From the NCBI GenBank assembly GCA_035606355.1, contig DATNFO010000043.1, forward strand, positions 62,001-126,000: a stretch of DNA of 64,000 nucleotides, written 5' to 3'. The notes below the pieces were generated by a model. The model was not told the DNA's origin and ran no database searches. It was given only the letters and a program-made list of their open reading frames with translations. A program made the position numbers and the translations under genes. Source of the DNA: Sulfopaludibacter sp035606355. Lineage in GTDB: Bacteria > Acidobacteriota > Terriglobia > Bryobacterales > Bryobacteraceae. Below, piece after piece: positions 59,045-64,000 of this stretch. Within the stretch, counting starts at the first letter, position 1, and every line of letters starts with the position of its first letter.

Positions 59045-59465
59045 CGGCTTTCACTTCAAAGATGTTCCGTTCCGTTTCGGCGATACGAATTTTTTCCAGC
59101 TTCGGCCATTCGCCGGGGAACGCATCCTGCCAGCTCCTTTTCAGCCGGCGGCAGATCTCTACCGCCAGGTTCTCGCTGGTGGGCACGGCAGTCGCGAATT
59201 CGGCGACCTCTTCGTTCAGATTCCGGCGGTCCAGCGGCTCTGTGACGCATCGCATCACGAGTGCGTCAAGTATTGGAGTCGCGACGGCGCATCCCGTTGC
59301 AGGATCTATGGGCCCGCGAGCGCTCACTTCCACGACATAGTTATGGCCATGACCGAACGGATTGTTGCATTTGCCATAAAGTTCACGATTTTCCTGATCG
59401 CTCAACTGCGGCGCGTGCAGCCGGTGCGAGGCCGAGAACCCGTACCGCCGCGTCAGGCGGAACAC
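59031..59465 (-). CDS. 6-pyruvoyltetrahydropterin synthase / QueD-like enzyme, first copy
   Basis: A 144-residue PTPS-fold enzyme. The zinc His triad is RRYGFSASHRLHAP and FGHGHNYVVEV; the catalytic Cys is kept in ELYGKCNNPFGHGHNY, the pattern of animal PTPS and of the PTPS-II type. ALVMRCVTEPLDRRNLN and PTSENLAVEICRRL are the usual later motifs. It would convert dihydroneopterin triphosphate to 6-pyruvoyl-tetrahydropterin, or to carboxy-tetrahydropterin for queuosine, depending on type. It overlaps the downstream folE by 14 bases and its paralogue by 13 bases (59453-59465). Confidence 0.88.
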   Translation of the reverse strand: MFRLTRRYGFSASHRLHAPQLSDQENRELYGKCNNPFGHGHNYVVEVSARGPIDPATGCAVATPILDALVMRCVTEPLDRRNLNEEVAEFATAVPTSENLAVEICRRLKRSWQDAFPGEWPKLEKIRIAETERNIFEVKADEIE

Positions 59466-59878
59466 GGCTGCTCTCCGAAATAGTCCACGAACAGGTCCGG
59501 GGTCTCATAGACGCGAACCCCATGCAGGCGCCTGCGCTCGCCGGCGATCGCCGGTTCCAGCCGCTGCCAGATGTCGCGCGCGATGTTTTCCGTCGTGGGC
59601 ACCACGCGATCGAAGGGCGGCACCTCGTAATTCAGGAAGCGGTGATCGTAAATGTCCACTACGAGGCGGTTCAGCGTTTCCTTTAACTCTTTCAAATCCA
59701 GCACCATACCGGTTACGGGATCGGGATCGCCGGAGAGCGTCACCTCGAGCACGTAGTTATGGCCGTGGCCGCGCGGATTAGCCGCCATGCCAAACAATTT
59801 CCGGTTTTCCTCTTCGGATAGACCGGGATTTCGGCAGACGTGAGAAGCCGAGAATTCCACTTTCCGCGTGATCAGCAT
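59453..59878 (-). CDS. PTPS/QueD-like paralogue lacking the usual catalytic cysteine
   Basis: A 141-residue PTPS-fold protein from the ATG at 59878. The zinc ligands are intact (RKVEFSASHVCRNP, PRGHGHNYVLEV), as are LDLKELKETLNRLVVDIYDHRFLN and PTTENIARDIWQRL. The position that should be Cys (KCNNPxGHGHNY) reads MAANPRGHGHNY, so the standard nucleophile is Ala. It therefore either uses another residue or performs a different reaction. First of the three pterin genes, it overlaps the next copy by 13 bases. Confidence 0.85.
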   Translation of the reverse strand: MLITRKVEFSASHVCRNPGLSEEENRKLFGMAANPRGHGHNYVLEVTLSGDPDPVTGMVLDLKELKETLNRLVVDIYDHRFLNYEVPPFDRVVPTTENIARDIWQRLEPAIAGERRRLHGVRVYETPDLFVDYFGEQPCSA

Positions 59879-59940
59879 TTGTTGCTTTTTTCGACGCCCG
59901 CGGGCGTCCTGGAGATACAATTAGAGTGTAGTTCTTTCCC

Positions 59941-60456
59941 ATGCAAAGCGTCAAAGTTGACCGCGTGCTGCGCGCGGGTGTCGTCCTCCTTGCAGCCGCC
60001 CTGATTTTCGTACTCTACGCCGCCATCCACGAACGCGTTGTCGTCGCCGGTGATTCGGCCCCCGATTTTTCAATTGCAACGGATTCCGGACGCACTGTTT
60101 CGCTCCCGAATTTTGGAGGCAAAGTGCTGGTCCTCAATTTTTGGGCGAGCTGGTGCCCGCCTTGCGTGCAGGAGACGCCGTCGCTCAGCCGGTTCGCGCA
60201 GGCCTACGCGCCCAAAGGTGTCGTAGTGCTTGCACTGAGCGTGGACAAGGACGCGAAAGCTTACAGCGCCTTCCTGCAGAAGTATCGTCCGGCATTCCTC
60301 ACCGCGCGCGATTCCAAGCTGCACGAGGACTTCGGCACCTACATGTACCCGGAAACTTACATCATCGATGCCAAAGGCCGCGTGCTGAAAAAGATCGCCG
60401 AGGGCGCCGACTGGACGGATCCCTCGCTGACCCAGTACTTCGACTCGCTTCTGTAA
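59941..60456 (+). CDS. TlpA/ResA-type membrane-anchored thiol-disulfide oxidoreductase
   Basis: A 171-residue protein with an N-terminal anchor (VLRAGVVLLAAALIFVLYAAI, residues 9-29) and a thioredoxin fold. The active site is NFWASWCPPCVQETPSL and the cis-Pro is in YPETYIIDAKGRVLKK. Such proteins reduce periplasmic cysteines for cytochrome c maturation or similar tasks. Start ATG at 59941, 62 bases from the divergent PTPS gene. The following 71 bases hold the REP-like hairpins. Confidence 0.9.
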   Translation: MQSVKVDRVLRAGVVLLAAALIFVLYAAIHERVVVAGDSAPDFSIATDSGRTVSLPNFGGKVLVLNFWASWCPPCVQETPSLSRFAQAYAPKGVVVLALSVDKDAKAYSAFLQKYRPAFLTARDSKLHEDFGTYMYPETYIIDAKGRVLKKIAEGADWTDPSLTQYFDSLL

Positions 60457-60461
60457 AGACC

Positions 60462-60507
60462 AGGCGCGCTCTGCGCGCCTGCAACCGGTCTGGAGACCGG
60501 TCGCTAC
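60462..60507. repeat. REP-like double hairpin
   Basis: Two hairpins in the 71-base gap between the two TlpA-like genes: AGGCGCGC-TCT-GCGCGCCT (60462-60480) and ACCGGTC-TGGA-GACCGGT (60484-60501), followed by CGCTAC. The second is a variant of the GACCGGCC hairpin at 24280 and 36022. It could terminate the first gene or be a mobile repeat. Confidence 0.7.
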
Positions 60508-60527
60508 TGCTTCGCTAAAATGGTAGG

Positions 60528-61406
60528 ATGCTTGCGCTCCCACTCTTGCTGGCTGGCTCTCTGATCAATGATGTCCGCACTCTCATCGACGCCCGAAACC
60601 TCCCCGCCGCCGAGCAAAAGGTGCGCGCCGCCGGCAAAACCTCGGAAGCTGCCGCAGCCCTCTCCTGGATCGCGCGCGGCGAGCTCGCCGCCAAACAGTA
60701 TGCCGAGGCCGACCGCACCGCTCTCCAGACCCGCGCGATGTCCGATGCCCTTCTCCACAATCGCCGTCTCGATGCCGATCCGTACCTGCCCACAGCCGTT
60801 GGAGCATCCATCGAAGTCCATGCCCAGGCCCTCACCGCTCAAGGCCAGCGCTCCGAAGCCATCCCTTACCTGCAACAGCAAGCCAAACTGTTCGCCGGGA
60901 CCTCCATTGTCGAGCGCATCCGCAAGAATCTGAACCTGCTGAGCATGGAAGGAAAACCGGCGCCGCAACTCGACGCCACGGCTTGGCTCGGCCCCAAACC
61001 TCCTACGCTAACCAGCCTGCGCGGTAAGGTGACCTTGCTCTTCTTTTGGGCTCATTGGTGCGGCGATTGTAAACAGGAGGTCGCCATCCTCGCCAACCTG
61101 CACTCCCGGTTCGGCCAGCGGCTTGCCATCGTCGGCCCGACCCGATTCTATGGCTACGTCGCCGGAGGCAATGAGGCACCGCCCGCCGTCGAAAAGCCGT
61201 ATATCGACGCCGTCCGCCGCCAATTCTACAGTGCGCTGCCGGACATGAGCGCGCCCCTCAGCGCAGTCAATTTTCAGACGTACGGAGCGAGCACAACGCC
61301 CACCCTGGTCCTGATCGATCGTGGAGGGATCGTCCGTTACTACCACCCGGGTGCGGTATCTGAAAGTGAACTCGGCGCGCGGATACAGGCGCTACTCGCA
61401 CGTTGA
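60528..61406 (+). CDS. Exported TlpA-like thioredoxin-domain protein
   Basis: A 292-residue protein with a short hydrophobic start (LALPLLLAGSLI) acting as signal or anchor. Residues about 15-125 are helical and resemble tetratricopeptide-like repeats (AEQKVRAAGKTSEAAAALSWI, AEADRTALQTRAM). The C-terminal thioredoxin fold (about 145-290) contains LFFWAHWCGDCKQEVAIL with CGDC and YGASTTPTLVLIDRGG with cis-Pro. It would act in the periplasm as a thiol oxidoreductase. It follows a second TlpA-like gene; both may serve the same pathway. Confidence 0.85.
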   Translation: MLALPLLLAGSLINDVRTLIDARNLPAAEQKVRAAGKTSEAAAALSWIARGELAAKQYAEADRTALQTRAMSDALLHNRRLDADPYLPTAVGASIEVHAQALTAQGQRSEAIPYLQQQAKLFAGTSIVERIRKNLNLLSMEGKPAPQLDATAWLGPKPPTLTSLRGKVTLLFFWAHWCGDCKQEVAILANLHSRFGQRLAIVGPTRFYGYVAGGNEAPPAVEKPYIDAVRRQFYSALPDMSAPLSAVNFQTYGASTTPTLVLIDRGGIVRYYHPGAVSESELGARIQALLAR

Positions 61407-61407
61407 T

Positions 61408-61584
61408 CTACGCTGTTTTCCGCGTTCGTTCGAGGCGTGCCGAACGCAGGCGTTCGTACTCTTCGAGCGATTCGATGAGCGTATCGATCTGGGTTCTGCG
61501 GGCGTAGAGGTGATCCAGTTCCTGCTGGTGACCTCGTGCACTTGAGATCTCGATGGGAGCTTTCTTCGGGAGCATAGTACACAT
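61408..61584 (-). CDS. Small coiled-coil protein
   Basis: A 58-residue protein, reading from the ATG at 61584 (or the ATG at 61575, giving 55 residues). It is short, charged and helical, with a heptad-like core QQELDHLYARRTQIDTLIES and EEYERLRSARLERTRKTA. It lies in a convergent position to the TlpA-like gene, its TAG one base after that stop. I do not recognise the family. The frame is the only one here with good amino-acid composition; others are Pro/Arg rich. Confidence 0.5.
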   Translation of the reverse strand: MCTMLPKKAPIEISSARGHQQELDHLYARRTQIDTLIESLEEYERLRSARLERTRKTA

Positions 61585-61656
61585 GTACCAGAACGTCTAA
61601 GATTTCACAATAAGAAAGACAGGAGGTCCCCTATTCTAAATTGTGGGTACCGTACT

Positions 61657-61672
61657 ACCCGCAAATGCGGGT
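61657..61672. terminator. Hairpin after thrC, possible terminator
   Basis: A perfect hairpin ACCCGCA-AA-TGCGGGT follows the thrC stop codon on the minus strand by about ten bases. There is no T-run behind it, so Rho-independent termination is uncertain. A second, overlapping stem GGGTA/TACCC at 61645-61660 is also possible. Confidence 0.35.
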
Positions 61673-61681
61673 GAAAGTACG

Positions 61682-62989
61682 TTATCTGTATAGTTTACGT
61701 TCGATATCGCCTAAGTTATAACCTACTACTTCAGGTTTATTCCCGAAGGTAGAGGCGATACGGGCACCGTCAGGTGAGGTTAATCCATCAGTGTGGTACT
61801 GATGAATGTAGTCCGGATCCTTAAGGATATTGCCTGTGAGTACCGCGACCACATCTTCGTCGGCTCCAATGGTCCCGCTGGCCGTCAGTTTTCGAATCCC
61901 CGCCAGGGTCGCGGCCGAAGCCGGTTCACACCCGATTCCGCACCTTCCGATCACCGCCTTGGCGTCCGCGATCTCCTGTTCCGTGACACTTTCCACCACG
62001 CCTCCCGACACCCACACCTCGCGCAGCGCCTTCGGCCAGGAAACAGGATCGCCGATCTTAATTGCCGTAGCCAGGGTCTTGGGATTCCCCACGGCACGGA
62101 ACTGCGCGCCCTCGCCGCCTCGATACAGCTCGTAAAACGGCGATGCACCGGCGGCCTGCACCACGGCCAACCGCGGCAGCCGATCAATGAGGCCCCACTC
62201 TTTCATCTCGCGCAGCGCTTTGCCGAATGCCGACGTGTTCCCCAGGTTTCCGCCGGGCAGCACCACCCAATCCGGCACGCGCCAATCGCGCTGGTCCATC
62301 AGTTCCGTCATGATGGTCTTCTGGCCTTCGATGCGGAAGGGGTTGATCGAGTTCAACAGATAGATCCCGAGTTTCTCCGCTAGTTCCCGCACCATGGCCA
62401 ATATCTGGTCGAAGTTCGCCTCCACCTGGAGCGTGCGCGCGCCGTACTCCAGCGCCTGCGCCAACTTGCCGTAAGCGATGTTGCCGTGCGGAATGAAAAT
62501 GACAGGCTGCAGCCCGGCCGCGCTCGCGTACGCCGCCATGGATGCCGACGTGTTTCCCGTCGAAACGCACGCCACGCGCTCCATGCCGAGCCGCAGTGCC
62601 TGCGCCACGCCACACGTCATCCCGTTGTCCTTGAAAGATCCGGTCGGGTTAAAGCCTTGATGCTTGAAAACCAGCGAGTCCAGGCCGCCGTACTCCGCCG
62701 CGAGTTTGCCGGCCAGCAGAGGCGTATCGCCCTCGCGCAGCGTGACCACGCGCGAATAGTCGTCGAGAAACGGAAAAAACTCGCGATATCGCCAGACGCC
62801 GCTCTGATTCAACGGCACATTCGATAGCCGCCGCTCGCGCCATAGCTTCTTCAGTTCGTCCGCTGCCATCGCCGGCGCATCGTAAACCGCTTCGAGCAAA
62901 CCTCCGCATTTCGGGCAGTTGTAAATGGTCTCTTCGATTCCGTATCGTTCGCGGCAGTGGGGTTCAAAACAGGCAAGTTGGGCGGCCAT
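61682..62989 (-). CDS. thrC: Threonine synthase
   Basis: A 435-residue PLP enzyme that makes threonine from O-phosphohomoserine. The PLP lysine is in FKHQGFNPTGSFKDNGMT at about 112-128 and the phosphate loop follows in SVST-GNTSASMAAYASAAGL. The N-terminal CRERYG..IYNCPKCGGLL has CxxC-type pairs (C7, C13, C25, C28) suggesting zinc, usual in the bacterial/archaeal branch. It ends in NIERKLYR-like DIERKLYR. It is divergent from the dehydrogenase gene across 26 bases. The catalytic Lys and glycine-rich loop are intact. Confidence 0.94.
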   Translation of the reverse strand: MAAQLACFEPHCRERYGIEETIYNCPKCGGLLEAVYDAPAMAADELKKLWRERRLSNVPLNQSGVWRYREFFPFLDDYSRVVTLREGDTPLLAGKLAAEYGGLDSLVFKHQGFNPTGSFKDNGMTCGVAQALRLGMERVACVSTGNTSASMAAYASAAGLQPVIFIPHGNIAYGKLAQALEYGARTLQVEANFDQILAMVRELAEKLGIYLLNSINPFRIEGQKTIMTELMDQRDWRVPDWVVLPGGNLGNTSAFGKALREMKEWGLIDRLPRLAVVQAAGASPFYELYRGGEGAQFRAVGNPKTLATAIKIGDPVSWPKALREVWVSGGVVESVTEQEIADAKAVIGRCGIGCEPASAATLAGIRKLTASGTIGADEDVVAVLTGNILKDPDYIHQYHTDGLTSPDGARIASTFGNKPEVVGYNLGDIERKLYR

Positions 62990-63015
62990 TGGGTTGAAGC
63001 CTTTATTATAGGGTC

Positions 63016-63954
63016 ATGCTGGCCGTACACCTGGAAAACGGCGCCGTGAGCGTGCGCGAAGTACCTCAGCCGCCGCGTCCGCACGGTTTTGCATTGCTGC
63101 GCCTGCTGTGCGGCGGCATCTGCAATACCGATCTGGAACTGCAGCGCGGCTATTACGGGTTTACCGGCACTCCCGGGCACGAATTCGTAGCCGAAGTCGC
63201 CGCGGCGGACGATCGCGCGCTGATTGGACGGCGCGTTACGGGCGAGATCAATCTGGCTTGCATGGCTTGCGAGTGGTGCCGCAAGGGGCTGTTCCGCCAT
63301 TGCCCGAATCGCACGGTGCTCGGCATCGTGAATCATCCGGGAGCGTTCCAGGAATTCTTCACCCTTCCCGAGCGCAACCTCCATGCGATCCCGGCCGGAA
63401 TCCCCACCGAGCGCGCCGTCTTCACCGAGCCGCTTGCCGCCGCCTGCGAAATACTGGACCAGGTACAGATTCCGCCCCATGCGACGGTGGCAGTTCTGGG
63501 CGACGGGAAACTGGGTCTGCTGATCGCGCAAGTGCTCAACGCGCACGGCTTCAAGGTGCACCTCTACGGGCATCATCCCGAGAAGATGCGGATTGCCGGG
63601 GTCGAGAGCCGCCTCTCCCCACCGCCCACGGCCGTATACCGGTGGACGGTCGACGCGACCGGCAGCCCGGACGGGCTCCACACGGCGGCCGCCATGACGC
63701 AACCTCTCGGAACCGTCATTATGAAATCGACCGTGCACGGCCAGGTACCCATCGACACCGCGCCCATCATCGTAAATGAGCTGACTCTGGTAGGGTCGCG
63801 CTGCGGCCGCTTCGAAGCCGCCATGCCGCTGCTGGCCCACGAGCTGATTCGGGTGGAGGACATGATCGCGGATCGCTTCCCGCTGCGGGAAGCGCCGGCA
63901 GCGTTCGAGCGCGCAGCGCAAAAAGGAGTGCTGAAAGTACTACTCGTGCCCTGA
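63016..63954 (+). CDS. Zinc-dependent medium-chain alcohol dehydrogenase
   Basis: A 312-residue MDR enzyme, shorter than the usual 340-380. The catalytic zinc motif CGGICNTDLEL (residues 32-42) and GHEFVAEV (catalytic His-Glu) are present, as is the structural zinc site CMACEWCRKGLFRHC (about 81-96). The Rossmann motif is VAVLGDGKLGLLIAQVL at about 159-175. The substrate is not predictable; a polyol or sugar alcohol is likely from the TEPLAAACEIL segment. The start at 63016 gives AVHLENGAVSVREV, a normal MDR start. Confidence 0.9.
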   Translation: MLAVHLENGAVSVREVPQPPRPHGFALLRLLCGGICNTDLELQRGYYGFTGTPGHEFVAEVAAADDRALIGRRVTGEINLACMACEWCRKGLFRHCPNRTVLGIVNHPGAFQEFFTLPERNLHAIPAGIPTERAVFTEPLAAACEILDQVQIPPHATVAVLGDGKLGLLIAQVLNAHGFKVHLYGHHPEKMRIAGVESRLSPPPTAVYRWTVDATGSPDGLHTAAAMTQPLGTVIMKSTVHGQVPIDTAPIIVNELTLVGSRCGRFEAAMPLLAHELIRVEDMIADRFPLREAPAAFERAAQKGVLKVLLVP

Positions 63955-64000
63955 CTTCACCGGCAGTCCTTGAGCCCCTACGCGGGCTGCTGCTGAGTCA
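63955..64000. other. Terminal 46 bases, no assignable feature
   Basis: A minus-strand frame is open from the window edge to a TAG at 63940, which would read DSAAARVGAQGLPVKSGHE. It could be the end of a convergent gene, but nothing supports it beyond the open frame. Confidence 0.2.

Noticed and set aside
61657..61672. Strong Rho-independent terminator after thrC
   Set aside because: The hairpin is real, but no T-run follows on the minus strand, so it is listed only as a possible terminator.

Overview
This window looks like a chromosomal segment from a soil Acidobacteriota, most probably of the Bryobacterales/Candidatus Solibacter type. The main evidence is family content: two large secreted proteins carry a C-terminal domain of the type first named in Solibacter (TIGR03437), there is a TIGR03435 (DUF3738) protein, an ADOP-type MacB-like permease, DUF4159 and DUF3108 proteins, a PEP-CTERM protein and an LpxC. 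LpxC plus a TonB-dependent receptor indicate a Gram-negative envelope. Composition is GC-rich throughout. I see no phage, transposase, CRISPR array or rRNA, and only one tRNA (tRNA-Thr).

Layout. 1-7.4 kb: a LarA-like fragment cut by the window edge, an ASCH/GNAT pair, a palindromic repeat array, an SIS-domain protein, a secreted protein, an ADOP permease broken by a one-base frameshift and a lone Flp-type pilin. 7.5-9.8 kb: tRNA-Thr, a tiny membrane protein, an MscS channel and infC (without rpmI-rplT). 9.9-20.9 kb: a cell-surface polysaccharide region, with an ExeA-type ATPase and a small exported peptide on the plus strand facing a nine-gene minus-strand operon (rfbA-rfbC-rfbB, three GT4 glycosyltransferases, DUF3108, a GT4-methyltransferase fusion, and an ABC-2 exporter permease with a sugar-binding-like N-terminal domain). 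21-31 kb: cupin, TIGR03435, DUF4159, polA, lpxC-TonB receptor and a thioredoxin-like lipid/envelope protein.

31-45 kb: an orphan nuoM, an HTH_42/AlkZ-like protein, an exported kinase-like protein, a TIM-barrel isomerase, repeats, a FecR protein, a BNR/TIGR03437 protein, a lone receiver domain facing a 2Fe-2S ferredoxin, a FAH-family enzyme, a TPM-nucleotidyltransferase-LemA cluster, TrxC and a beta-hydroxyacid dehydrogenase. 45-53 kb: a YopT-like (C58) cysteine protease reading frame split by an in-frame TAG, a beta-propeller TIGR03437 protein, a LacI regulator, a second copy of the palindromic repeat array, and the lnt/Rieske/PEP-CTERM group. 53-64 kb: a housekeeping run rimO-yacG-pgpA-(propeller)-cinA, then folE and two tandem PTPS/QueD paralogues, two TlpA-like proteins, a small coiled-coil protein, thrC and a zinc-type alcohol dehydrogenase.

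The most unusual items are the split C58 protease, the exporter permease with a fused binding domain and no ATPase gene nearby, the short exported peptide beside the exopolysaccharide operon, the PTPS pair in which one copy has lost the usual cysteine, the exported HipA/PI4K-like kinase candidate, and three families of dispersed palindromes. Function assignments are by reading motifs only; no database search was possible.
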